Shown in pieces: positions 25,534-33,918 of a DNA stretch of 51,408 bases; the stretch's first letter is position 1, and each line of letters begins with the position of its first letter. This DNA is from Saprospiraceae bacterium (GTDB lineage: Bacteria; Bacteroidota; Bacteroidia; Chitinophagales; Saprospiraceae): assembly GCA_016715105.1 (NCBI GenBank), contig JADKBO010000064.1, forward strand, positions 1-51,408, read 5' to 3'. The position numbers and the translations under genes are program-made. The notes below the pieces were generated by a model. The model saw nothing but the letters and a program-made list of their open reading frames with translations. It did no database searches and had not been told where the DNA came from.

Positions 25534-26406
25534 ATGACTGAGATAATACAACTTACCAAAAAACAAATTAATAAAAACTTACCAAAATTTATTGGCAAAA
25601 GCATCAATACGATAGCCTATTTTGCCCCTGAGAAAGCTGCGAAATTAGCCTTGGATTTATTTTGCACTCCAAGAGCTGGAAAATTAAAAGAATATCAACT
25701 CAATTTTCTGAATAAAGCAGAATGGGTATCCTTGCAAGCAGGTGATAAAAAATTTCAAACGTATCACTGGGCAGGTCTCGGACCCACAGTTATCCTATTA
25801 CATGGTTGGCAAAACAATAGCTGGCGTTGGAGAAAACTAATCAATCAACTCCTGATGAGCGGATTTTCTGTGGTAGCCATTGATGCTCCAGCTCATGGGG
25901 CCAGTGATGGAAAAACTTTCAACGCACATGATTTTGCTGTCAATCTGGAAGTAGCAATGAAACATTTCCAACCAGATTATTTCATTGGGCACTCAATCGG
26001 AGCATTTACGGCTATTTATTATTATACCCATTTCAAAGCGGTGCCACTCAAAAAAATGGTTTGTATTGCTAGCCCAGATAAACTGACGACATTGACGGAG
26101 ACATTCAAGAATATCTTAGGATTCAATGAGAAAGTAATGGAGGTTTATAATAAAGCATTCACCAATTTTTTTCCTGAAGATCAAACGTATTACAACGCGT
26201 CAGATTTTGTAAAAAAGATCCATATTCCAGGCCTCATCATACACGATGAAAACGACGAACTCAATCCTTTTGAAGGGGGTCAAGCCATTGCCAAAAATTG
26301 GAAAAATTCACAATTTATAAGCACCCAAAATTTAAGGCATGCAACCCAGTCTGATGAGGTTTCTGCCGCCATCATCCAATTCTTAAAGGAGGAAGTTTAT
26401 GAGTGA
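25534..26406 (+). CDS. Alpha/beta hydrolase heading the fatty-acid-like operon
   Basis: 290 residues with a complete hydrolase fold: VILLHGWQNNSWRWR (oxyanion region, about 86), nucleophile Ser154 in GHSIG, acid Asp238 or Asp241 in DENDEL, and His269 in RHAT. No signal peptide. It overlaps the next gene by 8 bases and so is co-transcribed with the FabG/FabA/ACP/KS/FabI/AcpS set. A role as thioesterase releasing the finished acyl chain from the carrier, or as an editing hydrolase, fits the context but is inference. Confidence 0.85.
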   Translation: MTEIIQLTKKQINKNLPKFIGKSINTIAYFAPEKAAKLALDLFCTPRAGKLKEYQLNFLNKAEWVSLQAGDKKFQTYHWAGLGPTVILLHGWQNNSWRWRKLINQLLMSGFSVVAIDAPAHGASDGKTFNAHDFAVNLEVAMKHFQPDYFIGHSIGAFTAIYYYTHFKAVPLKKMVCIASPDKLTTLTETFKNILGFNEKVMEVYNKAFTNFFPEDQTYYNASDFVKKIHIPGLIIHDENDELNPFEGGQAIAKNWKNSQFISTQNLRHATQSDEVSAAIIQFLKEEVYE

Positions 26407-27142
26407 AAATAAAAACAAAATCATTCTCATTACAGGCGCAAGCAGAGGAATTGGGAAAGAAATTGCACTGATATTAAGTGAAAAATTTACTTTAATACTG
26501 CATGCCTCGTCTGAAGCTTCTTTGACCGAAATAAGGAATCTACTGGGTGAAAACCATTTTTACCTTGCCGCCAATTTGGCCAAAAGCGATGAATTGAAAT
26601 CTTTTTGTGAATCTCTGAAAACCATAGGAAAAGAACGTTTATTTGGCATTGTCAATAACGCGGGCATCACCAATGACAAACCCTTGATTTACCAGTCAGA
26701 AAAAGACATCGACGACCTTTTGCACATCAATATAAAGGCGCCTCTTATGATTTGTAAAACTGGGCTCAAAATATTTATGAAAAATAATGAAGGCATCATA
26801 GTCAATATGGGCAGTTGTGTGGGTGAAATGGGCAATGCTTTCCAAATCGTATATGCCATGACCAAAGCTGCGATTGCCAATATGACTAAATCCATTGCCA
26901 AGGAAATAGCCGCAATCAAACCTACTCACAAAATCAGGGCAGTAACTGTATCTCCAGGCTTTATAGAAACCGATATGACCAAAAATTTAAATCCAGAAAC
27001 CGTCAGTAATTACTTACAACACATTCCTTCGCGAAGGCTTGGTGAAGCAGCAGAAGTCGCTCAATTGGTAAATTTTATTTTTTCTGACCAAAGTAGCTAC
27101 ATCAACGGTGTAGAATTGAAAATAAATGGCGGCATAGTTTGA
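26399..27142 (+). CDS. FabG-like 3-oxoacyl-ACP reductase (SDR)
   Basis: 247 residues, the standard FabG length. It has the cofactor loop TGASRGIG (12-19), NNAG near 87, active-site Tyr152 and Lys156 in YAMTK, SPGFIETDM near 189, and the ending NGVELKINGG. It reduces the beta-keto group of the acyl-carrier intermediate with NADPH. It overlaps the hydrolase gene by 8 bases and its TGA overlaps the next ATG by 1 base. The operon has a second reductase of FabI type, so the two reduction steps of the cycle are split between them. Confidence 0.9.
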   Translation: MSENKNKIILITGASRGIGKEIALILSEKFTLILHASSEASLTEIRNLLGENHFYLAANLAKSDELKSFCESLKTIGKERLFGIVNNAGITNDKPLIYQSEKDIDDLLHINIKAPLMICKTGLKIFMKNNEGIIVNMGSCVGEMGNAFQIVYAMTKAAIANMTKSIAKEIAAIKPTHKIRAVTVSPGFIETDMTKNLNPETVSNYLQHIPSRRLGEAAEVAQLVNFIFSDQSSYINGVELKINGGIV

Positions 27143-27834
27143 TGGAAAAGCAAAGAGTATATAATTGGCCCAGTGCTCATATAAGTTTGGATAGTGAAGA
27201 TATCCGATTGTTATCCATCAAGCAACATCCGATGCAAGCCATCGTAGCTGCTAAGTTTGGAGTGGTTGATCCGGATGAATACTTTGGCTTGCCGCAAAAA
27301 TATATGTTGGCTTTTGACAAAACGGACTTGTATTTTGGAGAGGGTAGTGGTAAATATGGCAAAGGTTACGCAACTGCGAGTTATGATGTTTCTATGGAAG
27401 ATCCCTGGTTTTGGTGCCATTTTATTGGGGATCCAGTGATGCCGGGCTCACAAGGACTAGACGCATTTTTACAATTGGCAGGACTTTGGGCAGGAGCAAG
27501 TTGTGAATTGTTTGGACGAGCGAGGGCTTTGGAAGGTAACTATACCTACAATGGACAGATTTTGCCTTATTCCAAGAAGATCTTCTACCGAGTTGATATC
27601 ATCAGGTTTCTTAAAAAGAAAAAAGTACTCTTTTTTGAAGGCCACCTTGCTGTAGATACACCAGAGAACATTATTTATCAATTTGGCAGCAATAAGATGG
27701 GATTTTTTACAAAAGCTGAACTTTCCATCCCTGACAAACCGAGTGGTGAGTATTATCAACCAGATTGGGAATTGGCAAAAATCAAAGCATTGGAGTGGAT
27801 AGAAAACGCAAGAAAATATTATGAGCACAAGTAG
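27142..27834 (+). CDS. FabA-like 3-hydroxyacyl-ACP dehydratase (hotdog)
   Basis: 230 residues from ATG 27142, whose A is the last base of the previous stop. The FabA signature is plain: WCHFIGDPVMPGSQGLDAF, with catalytic His93, and SQGLD in place of FabA's usual CLGLD, then FLQLAGLWAG. It is longer than E. coli FabA (about 170) by an N-terminal extension and a C-terminal helical tail. It should remove water from the 3-hydroxyacyl carrier intermediate; whether it isomerises to a cis-3 product as FabA does cannot be read. It overlaps the next gene by 14 bases. Confidence 0.88.
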   Translation: MEKQRVYNWPSAHISLDSEDIRLLSIKQHPMQAIVAAKFGVVDPDEYFGLPQKYMLAFDKTDLYFGEGSGKYGKGYATASYDVSMEDPWFWCHFIGDPVMPGSQGLDAFLQLAGLWAGASCELFGRARALEGNYTYNGQILPYSKKIFYRVDIIRFLKKKKVLFFEGHLAVDTPENIIYQFGSNKMGFFTKAELSIPDKPSGEYYQPDWELAKIKALEWIENARKYYEHK

Positions 27835-28399
27835 TCTATATACAAGCCTCATTGGTCTTGATCCTGCAGTGGTTTTGCCGCATGGTCCGACCAAAATCTT
27901 CTTAGATGAATTTATCTGGCATGCACCTGGTTTGGGTGTGGTTGCCGCCTACACTCCCAAAGAAAGAGACACCAATGATCATTTTGGAGTGTATCGCGGC
28001 GCCGATCAAATTGAGACTTTTGGCCAAGCTACGGTAGTTGCTGCCAATGCATTTGAAGTTTGCTCGAATAAACAAATCACTTTTGATCAATTGTACCAAC
28101 AATACAATTTTGTCTTTTTGCGCATTGGTTCTGTCATTTGTCACTCCTTTATCAATACAGATGAAAAGGTCATCGTCATCGGGAAGATTGACGAATATAA
28201 ATTTCGGCAAATGACGGCCAGTGGGCGAATGTATAAAGTCCCAGGTGACCTCGATCTTCAAGCTTATTTTGCATCATTAGACAAAGAAAAAATACTACAA
28301 TATCAATTAGATCCTGCTTTTCTTTTAGTCACCGAATTTGAAGGTTTGATAGGCAGAGGTATCAAACTAGAGCGAATAAGTGCACATAATAATCTATAA
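27821..28399 (+). CDS. Second hotdog-fold dehydratase-like protein (FabZ/FabA-related)
   Basis: 192 residues. NDHFGVYRGADQIETFGQATVVA (in part, about 52-74) aligns with the FabZ block HFPGxPxxPGVLxIEAxAQ: the His, the spaced Gly and the Glu/Gln pair survive, but the Pro-Gly loop is lost. The first part, PTKIFLDEFIWHAPGLGVVAAYTP, matches the opening strand and helix of the FabZ fold. It overlaps the FabA-like gene by 14 bases, so the two may work as a heterodimer as paired hotdog subunits do elsewhere. It could be an inactive partner, a thioesterase or a true dehydratase. Confidence 0.72.
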   Translation: MSTSSLYTSLIGLDPAVVLPHGPTKIFLDEFIWHAPGLGVVAAYTPKERDTNDHFGVYRGADQIETFGQATVVAANAFEVCSNKQITFDQLYQQYNFVFLRIGSVICHSFINTDEKVIVIGKIDEYKFRQMTASGRMYKVPGDLDLQAYFASLDKEKILQYQLDPAFLLVTEFEGLIGRGIKLERISAHNNL

Positions 28400-28432
28400 A
28401 TTAACATTTTAAACATATAAAAATAAATAACT

Positions 28433-28693
28433 ATGTCAAGAGAAGAAATTTTGGAAGGAATCAAGGAAATACTTAAAACAGTGAATTCTATAGATAAAGA
28501 TAAGATAGATGGCATCACCGAATCCACTGATTTTATCACAGATTTGAGCGCACCTTCTACGGAATTGATCAACATCATAGCCAAAGCAGAAAATAAATTT
28601 GACGTTGAATTTGACGACGACGACATTGATGATATGGGCTCAACAGTTGGTGAAACCATTGATTTGGTGGTTAAGGCACTTGCTGCTCAATAG
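28433..28693 (+). CDS. Acyl carrier protein with altered DSL motif
   Basis: 86 residues, acidic, with the four-helix ACP pattern: EEILEGIKEIL, TDFITDLSAPSTEL, FDVEFDDDDIDDM, TVGETIDLVV. The prosthetic-group Ser aligns with Ser42, but the usual Asp-Ser-Leu reads Pro-Ser-Thr. Such changes occur in carriers of specialised pathways and suggest a matching transferase; an AcpS gene lies in the same operon. It sits 33 bases after the hotdog gene and 50 before the ketosynthase. It is probably dedicated to this operon rather than to housekeeping fatty-acid synthesis. Confidence 0.85.
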   Translation: MSREEILEGIKEILKTVNSIDKDKIDGITESTDFITDLSAPSTELINIIAKAENKFDVEFDDDDIDDMGSTVGETIDLVVKALAAQ

Positions 28694-28743
28694 TGGCCTA
28701 TCTTACAATAAGAACCAATAAATCCACTTCAATATAAAATCAA

Positions 28744-30081
28744 ATGATGAGAAAAGTAGCCGTAGTAGGCATGGATGGCGTATTTCCAACTTGTAATGGC
28801 CTTCAGGAGTTCTCTGATAAATTATTTTCAAACCAGAGTTTAATCAGAGAATGGCCGGAAGCTTTAAAGTATGAAAAACAGTTGCGATCAAAAGTATCTG
28901 GTTTTATTTCATTGGATGAATGTGGATTAAGGCAAGTAGATAGCAGTATTTTGGAAGACTATCCAGAATTTTATGAAGACTTACAAGAGCGCATTCCCAA
29001 AGGATTTTTGTCTACCAGTGATCTTGGAGCCATCTGGGCAATGTTTTCGACTCTGGGTGCTTTGAAAATGGCCAACTGGACAACATCAGAAATCAAAAGC
29101 GAACGCACTGGTGTGGTGGTTGGGTCAGCTGGGGCAGGTCATTCCATAATGCGCGCATCATGGAAAAACTTTTTTGATTTGGGAAAGAAGAGTAGGGCTC
29201 TGGGCACACACAATGTAGACCGTACCATGGTTTACAGAGATGCGGCCAATATTGCATGTTTGATACAATCCAAAGGAGTTTGTGAAGCCATCGGTAGTGC
29301 TTGTGCCACAGGATTGGGAAACATAGGATATGCTGCCAGGCTGATTGCTTGGGGTGACCAGGATCGCATCATTTGCGGCGGTACCGAAGCAACATCTATA
29401 GAAACATTCATTGGTTTTGACGCCATGCAAGTTTTATCCAGCGGTTTTTCTCCCGCAGAAAGTTCGAGGTCTTTTGATAAAAATAGGAAGGGTTTTGTCT
29501 GTTCATTTGGCTGTGGTATTGTGGCATTGGAAGCGTATGATTTAGCTAAAGCCAGAGGTGCTAATATATTGGCTGTTATAGATCAATATTTCAACAATGG
29601 TGATGGTGATGGTGACATGTTTGCACCTTCCTATGATGGGCAGATGCGATTACTCAAAGGAGTCATCGGTAGCAATAAATTGCCAGATGTAGTAAAGGCT
29701 CATGGGACGTCAACCGTCACGGGAGATATGGTCGAACTCACCAGCATAGCAAGTTTTCTCAAAGGTCACCAATTTCACATCAGCGCACCAAAATCTCAGT
29801 TTGGCCATATGCTCGGAGCTGCTGGCGCAGTGGAATTCATAGCTGCCTTATTGATGTTGAAAGAGCAAAAAGTGAGTCCTTGCCTCAATGCAAATGAACT
29901 GAGTGAAGATTTGGAGCAAACCCAACTTTCGCCCAATTGGCGAGGACCGCTGATACCTGCGGCACAACATCGAGAATTGATACCTACCCATACCATAACC
30001 AAAGAAATCAATAACATTGTTTGTTTAAACTATGGATTTGGTGGGACAAATAGTGCCATTTCCATTTCAAAACCTTATTAA
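28744..30081 (+). CDS. Beta-ketoacyl-ACP synthase (FabF/KS-alpha-like)
   Basis: 445 residues (ATG 28744; 28747 is equally possible). The triad is complete: Cys187 in GSACATGLG, His320 in KAHGTSTVTGD, His355 in FGHMLGAAG. The C-terminal NYGFGGTNSA is the usual KS ending. It condenses an acyl primer with a malonyl carrier. No chain-length factor or malonyl transferase is in the operon. The region after residue 30 (EWPEALKYEKQLRSKV) and several loops differ from housekeeping FabF, in keeping with a specialised role. It ends 1 base before the FabI-like start. Confidence 0.92.
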   Translation: MMRKVAVVGMDGVFPTCNGLQEFSDKLFSNQSLIREWPEALKYEKQLRSKVSGFISLDECGLRQVDSSILEDYPEFYEDLQERIPKGFLSTSDLGAIWAMFSTLGALKMANWTTSEIKSERTGVVVGSAGAGHSIMRASWKNFFDLGKKSRALGTHNVDRTMVYRDAANIACLIQSKGVCEAIGSACATGLGNIGYAARLIAWGDQDRIICGGTEATSIETFIGFDAMQVLSSGFSPAESSRSFDKNRKGFVCSFGCGIVALEAYDLAKARGANILAVIDQYFNNGDGDGDMFAPSYDGQMRLLKGVIGSNKLPDVVKAHGTSTVTGDMVELTSIASFLKGHQFHISAPKSQFGHMLGAAGAVEFIAALLMLKEQKVSPCLNANELSEDLEQTQLSPNWRGPLIPAAQHRELIPTHTITKEINNIVCLNYGFGGTNSAISISKPY

Positions 30082-30082
30082 A

Positions 30083-30892
30083 ATGATTGATAATGCTGGT
30101 AAAAATGCCTTGATTTTTGGCGTCAGAAATGACCTTTCATTGGCGTGGAGTGTCGCTCAAAAATTACATCAATCAGGCTGTCAACTTACTTTGGCTGTTG
30201 CATCAGAAAATGTTTCCGAAATCCAACATTTGGTTTCCAGTCAAAACATGGCCGCGGCTGTTGTATCAGTAGATGTAAGAAGTGATGAGCAGATTTTGGA
30301 GGCTGTAAATGAAGCTACAAGAAGCCAACAATCCATAGATTATTTATTACATGCAGTTGCTTATGGAGATCATAATGTGATGTGTTCTGTAGTCCCAGGG
30401 AGTAAAGAAGAACCCAGTGCTTACCTCGATATTAATTATGAAAGCTTAGTGGATAGCTTCAACATCAGTGCATTTTCCTTATTGCGAATGGTGCGCATTG
30501 CAAAACCTTTTTTGTCAAAGGGAGCATCTATTTTAGCGCTCAGTTTTGATGCAGCCAGACAAATTTACCCAGGATATGCCGGAATGAGCATCAACAAAGC
30601 AGCATTGGAGAATATCGTGATGTATTTGGCTTATTATTTGGGCAAAGAAGAAATCAGAGTCAATGTCATTTCTGCTGGAATGGTGATGACTACATCAGCG
30701 GGGGGAATCAAAGGAAGCCGTACTTTGAGAAAGATAGCTAAAAACTCAGCGCCTTTGGGCAACATCAAAGCGGAAGATGTCGGTAATGCTAGTTTATATT
30801 ATTTTTCAGATTTGAGTAAAAAAGTCACCGCCAATATTCATTACGTAGATGGTGGAATCAATAAAATGGGCATTTTCGACAATGAACTTTGA
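30083..30892 (+). CDS. FabI-like enoyl-ACP reductase (SDR)
   Basis: 269 residues from ATG 30083, two bases past the last base of the KS stop codon. It begins ALIFGVRNDLSLAWSVAQKL, the FabI version of the cofactor loop (GVxNxxSxAW). Active-site Tyr165 and Lys172 are spaced Y-x6-K, as in FabI rather than the Y-x3-K of FabG. NVISAGMVMTTSAGGI (about 192) and VDGGIN at the end are also FabI-like. It reduces the double bond and closes the cycle. It overlaps the AcpS gene by 11 bases. Confidence 0.88.
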   Translation: MIDNAGKNALIFGVRNDLSLAWSVAQKLHQSGCQLTLAVASENVSEIQHLVSSQNMAAAVVSVDVRSDEQILEAVNEATRSQQSIDYLLHAVAYGDHNVMCSVVPGSKEEPSAYLDINYESLVDSFNISAFSLLRMVRIAKPFLSKGASILALSFDAARQIYPGYAGMSINKAALENIVMYLAYYLGKEEIRVNVISAGMVMTTSAGGIKGSRTLRKIAKNSAPLGNIKAEDVGNASLYYFSDLSKKVTANIHYVDGGINKMGIFDNEL

Positions 30893-31271
30893 TCCTTCCA
30901 TATTGGCTTCTTTACCATTACAGACTTGCATTGGCAATGATGTGGTTTGTATTTCCAATTTTGAAAAATCTTTGACTCCTTTTTTTATAAACAAAGTTTA
31001 TACGGATAGAGAGTTGGAATATATCGAAAAATTTGCGCAACCGTTGGAAAGATACGCTTCCACCTTTTGCGCAAAAGAAGCAATTTATAAAGCCTTGAAA
31101 CAATGGAAGCCCGACATCCATTTGTCTTGGAAAAAAATTGAAATTTTACGCGAAAAGGTTGGCGGCAAACCTTCTGTCACCATTCATTTGGAAGCTTATA
31201 AAGTGGAAATAGGTTTGACCATCAGTCACGACGGCGATTATGTTTGGGCTTTGGCTTGGATATCAAATTGA
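30882..31271 (+). CDS. Holo-ACP synthase (AcpS-type phosphopantetheinyl transferase)
   Basis: 129 residues from ATG 30882, inside the end of the FabI-like gene. Both AcpS motifs are there: GNDVVCISNF with metal ligand Asp20, and FCAKEAIYKAL with Glu66. It moves the phosphopantetheine arm from CoA to the carrier serine. As the last gene of the operon, beside a carrier with a non-standard motif, it may be specific for it; whether a second AcpS exists elsewhere is not visible. The operon ends at the hairpin at 31282-31310. Confidence 0.85.
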   Translation: MNFDPSILASLPLQTCIGNDVVCISNFEKSLTPFFINKVYTDRELEYIEKFAQPLERYASTFCAKEAIYKALKQWKPDIHLSWKKIEILREKVGGKPSVTIHLEAYKVEIGLTISHDGDYVWALAWISN

Positions 31272-31280
31272 AAGCAATAA

Positions 31281-31310
31281 AAAAAGCCCCACTTTTTGAG
31301 TGAGGCTTTT
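31281..31310. terminator. Two-way terminator between the acpS-like gene and rplT
   Basis: The stem AAAAGCCCCACT/AGTGAGGCTTTT (one bulge) around TTTTG lies 10 bases past the AcpS-like stop and 24 past the rplT stop. On the minus strand it runs into TTTTTTTATT, a clear U-tract; on the plus strand into TTTTATATTTT. Confidence 0.85.
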
Positions 31311-31334
31311 ATATTTTGGAGACAGAAAAGAAGA

Positions 31335-31682
31335 TTATTTCTTCACTTGCTCTACAATCGCTTTGAAAGCATCAGGATGATTCATCGCTAAGTCAGCTAA
31401 TGTCTTTCTGTTGAGGTCAACACCTGCTACTGACAATAAGTTGATGAATTTTGAATAAGAAAGATCATAGTTTCTTACAGCTGCATTGATTCTCGCAATC
31501 CAAAGTCTTCTGAATGCTCTTTTCTTCAATCTACGGTGAACATAGGCATATACCATTCCTTTTTCAACCGCATTTTTGGCTACTGTCCAGACATTTTTTC
31601 TGGCACCAAAGAAACCTTTGGCAAGTTTCAAGATCTTCTTCCTTTTTGCTCTGGAAGCTACGTGATTTACTGATCTAGGCAT
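31335..31682 (-). CDS. rplT: 50S ribosomal protein L20
   Basis: 115 residues, the normal L20 length. It starts MPRSVNHVASRAKRKKILKLAKG-like (in part), then RRLKKRAFRRLWIARINAAVR, the conserved L20 core, and ends with a helical tail. It binds 23S rRNA early in 50S assembly. It is second in the rpmI-rplT operon (81-base spacer), ahead of the two-way terminator. Confidence 0.98.
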   Translation of the reverse strand: MPRSVNHVASRAKRKKILKLAKGFFGARKNVWTVAKNAVEKGMVYAYVHRRLKKRAFRRLWIARINAAVRNYDLSYSKFINLLSVAGVDLNRKTLADLAMNHPDAFKAIVEQVKK

Positions 31683-31763
31683 TTTTTTTTGATTTAGTAC
31701 AACTCAGGGATCTTTTGATTCTTTAGTCCTGAATCCTCGTTAAATAATAATTTGATTAAATGA

Positions 31764-31961
31764 CTACCCTATAGCGAGCAATCTTTTAACTCTTTTTTCT
31801 TCAGCTTTGCAAACTAGTGTAGATTTAACCAATCTGGTCTTCGCTTTTTTTGATTTGTTTCTCATCATGTGAGAAGTGTTAGCTTGGTACCTCTTGATTT
31901 TACCCGTGCCAGTCACTCTGAATCTTTTTTTCGCACTTGAGTGCGTCTTCATCTTAGGCAT
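31764..31961 (-). CDS. rpmI: 50S ribosomal protein L35
   Basis: 65 residues from ATG 31961. MPKMKTHSSAKKRFRVTGTGKIKR (in part) is the universal L35 start, and NKSKKAKTRLVKSTLV follows. It lies directly upstream of rplT. In many bacteria infC (IF-3) comes first in this operon; here a strong promoter and a pseudouridine synthase gene stand there instead, so infC is elsewhere. Confidence 0.97.
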   Translation of the reverse strand: MPKMKTHSSAKKRFRVTGTGKIKRYQANTSHMMRNKSKKAKTRLVKSTLVCKAEEKRVKRLLAIG

Positions 31962-31980
31962 TGTAAAAAATTTTAGGGCG

Positions 31981-32012
31981 CAAAGATAACTTTTAAATTT
32001 AGAAAAGACAAA
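31981..32012 (-). promoter_or_regulatory. Promoter of rpmI-rplT
   Basis: On the minus strand: TTTG (32012-32009), 20 bases, then TATCTTTG (31988-31981). Both boxes match the Bacteroidota consensus exactly, with ideal spacing, 20 bases before the ATG. It shows rpmI-rplT can be transcribed without an upstream infC. Confidence 0.75.
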
Positions 32013-32146
32013 TATGTATTTGTATTTTTTGGTCAATCCTCCTCAAAATAGCAAAAGATTGGCTTTTTTGGGCGGTTTTTTCACTACTTATGAAGGTTTT
32101 TGCTTCCAGACTTGAGGAAAGTCGAATAGAAACCCACAATTCCTTA

Positions 32147-32866
32147 TTACTTAGTCCACTTTTCTGCTTGACTAATTAAGGCTCGCATGTCTTTGGGTAA
32201 TGGACATTCCAAGTTGAGTGTCGCACCAGTTACCGGATGTTTGAAGATCAATTTATGTGAATGTAAAGTTTGCCTGGAGATCAGAGGGCGCTCTTCTTCT
32301 TCATGTTTACTGATGTGATATTTCCTGCCTTTTAGTTCGGAAACCTTAAAACTTGACCGTGTACCATAAACCTCATCAATGAATAATGGGTGTCCGATAT
32401 AAGCCATGTGGACCCTGATCTGGTGTGTTCTTCCAGTTTCTATGTGTACGTCTAAAAGGGAAAAGAGTGCATATTTTTCTAAAACTTTGAAATTACTCAC
32501 CGAAGCTTTTCCTTTTTTGGCCACCGTCATAGTTCCCGGTTTTGTGAGCGAATGAGCAATGGGCTCATCAATGGTTCCTTCATCGGGTGGTGTCCCCGTC
32601 ACAATAGCCAAATAATGCTTTTCTACGCTTCGGCCTTCAAAAGCCAATGACAAAGCACGGTGACTTTCTTCTGTTTTTGCAAACACAATGAGGCCAGAAG
32701 TGTCTCTGTCCAATCTGTGCACCGTAAAAATGGTGCCGTATTTATTTTTTAAAAGCGTTGTTAGGTTTTGACTTGAAGTGTCGTATCTATCTTGTACCGT
32801 CAGCAAGCCGGCTGGTTTGTCTACAGCAAGTAAATGTTCATCTTCAAAAATGATAGAAAGTTTCAA
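32147..32866 (-). CDS. RluA-family pseudouridine synthase
   Basis: 239 residues. It has motif I VDKPAGLLT (15-23), motif II HRLDRDTSG (50-58) with catalytic Asp53, and GRTHQIRVHMAYIGHPLFID (about 153), all in the RluA order. No S4 domain precedes the catalytic core, as in RluA/TruC-type enzymes. It turns specific uridines in rRNA or tRNA into pseudouridine; the target cannot be told. It follows the glycosyltransferase by 27 bases on the same strand. Confidence 0.93.
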   Translation of the reverse strand: MKLSIIFEDEHLLAVDKPAGLLTVQDRYDTSSQNLTTLLKNKYGTIFTVHRLDRDTSGLIVFAKTEESHRALSLAFEGRSVEKHYLAIVTGTPPDEGTIDEPIAHSLTKPGTMTVAKKGKASVSNFKVLEKYALFSLLDVHIETGRTHQIRVHMAYIGHPLFIDEVYGTRSSFKVSELKGRKYHISKHEEEERPLISRQTLHSHKLIFKHPVTGATLNLECPLPKDMRALISQAEKWTK

Positions 32867-32893
32867 TCTGCGTAATTTAGAGCATGAAAGATT

Positions 32894-33918
32894 TTATAGA
32901 TCTTTATATTTTTTAATTCCCATGATGAAATAGTCCAGGATGATGAATCTGTTTTCACGACCTTTCCAATTCATTTTCCCAATTTTCACTTTTTGAATGA
33001 GCTTTTTATTTGTCAGCCTTTTATCAATAAGATTAAAAATATTGAGATAGACCTGGAAGTGTGCCTGGAGAACCGCAATGGTTTGTCTCCAACGACCTTT
33101 CAATAAAAATTGCAATCCTGCAACCCCATCCAAAATCAATCTGATCAATATAACAAATAAGAAAAATCGCTTGGAATCATTTTTGATGATGGTAGCCAAA
33201 TTATTTCTAAAATTCAAGAATGTTTTGCGTGGGTTGTCATAATCGAGGGTTCCTCCACCCATATGATAAACCTGCACTGCTCCGTGAACCATACATTTGT
33301 AACCAGCGCGTTTGGCTCGCCAGCAAAAATCAATTTCTTCTTGGTGTGCAAAGTAATCCTGATCAAATCCACCCAACTTTTTGAAAATATCTGCACGGAC
33401 AACCATCGCTGCACCACTGGTCCAAAATACTTCTTTGACGTCGTTGTATTGCCTTCATCCTTTTCTAATGTGTCAAAAATGCGGCCCCGGCAAAAAGGAT
33501 AATACAATAAATCCATCATTCCACCAGCAGCTCCGGCGTATTCAAAGCTGGTCTGATCCTCGATGCTCAAAATTTTTGGCTGCATGGCCACCACTTCAGG
33601 ATGTTGGTCCATATATGCCAAAATGGGATCCAACCATGGTTCTTTTACCAAAACATCCGAATTGACCAACGCAAAATATTTTGCATCAATCTGTTGGAGT
33701 CCTTTGTTATAACCACCAGCATATCCATAATTTTGGCTCAATTCAACGACTTTTACTTCTGGGTGCCACTCGTTGATATAATCCACAGAACTATCTGTAC
33801 TAGCATTATCCACAACCACTATGTCGAAATCGTGGTGACTACTTTCTAAAATTGTGCTCAAATAAGATTCCAAATATTCTTCTCCGTTGTAGTTGAGAAT
33901 GACGATTTTGCAATCCAC
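32894..33918 (-). CDS. Family 2 glycosyltransferase, joined in frame to ribF; one frame break
   Basis: The GT2 fold begins CKIVILNYNGEEYLESYL, then VVVDNASTDSS, LSQNYGYAGGYNKGL, LVNSDV (the metal-binding region) and AMQPKIL. The frame breaks near 33452; adding one base restores QYNDVKEVFWTSGAAMVVRAD (in part), GGFDQDYFAHQEEIDFCWRAKRAGY (in part) and a C-terminal membrane-associated helix, to the stop at 32894. The family adds sugars in rhamnosyl/galactosyl chains of surface polysaccharide or glycolipid. There is no stop codon between ribF and this domain; GTG at 33918 is the only start-like codon near the joint, so a translational fusion or a lost stop must be weighed. Confidence 0.8.
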
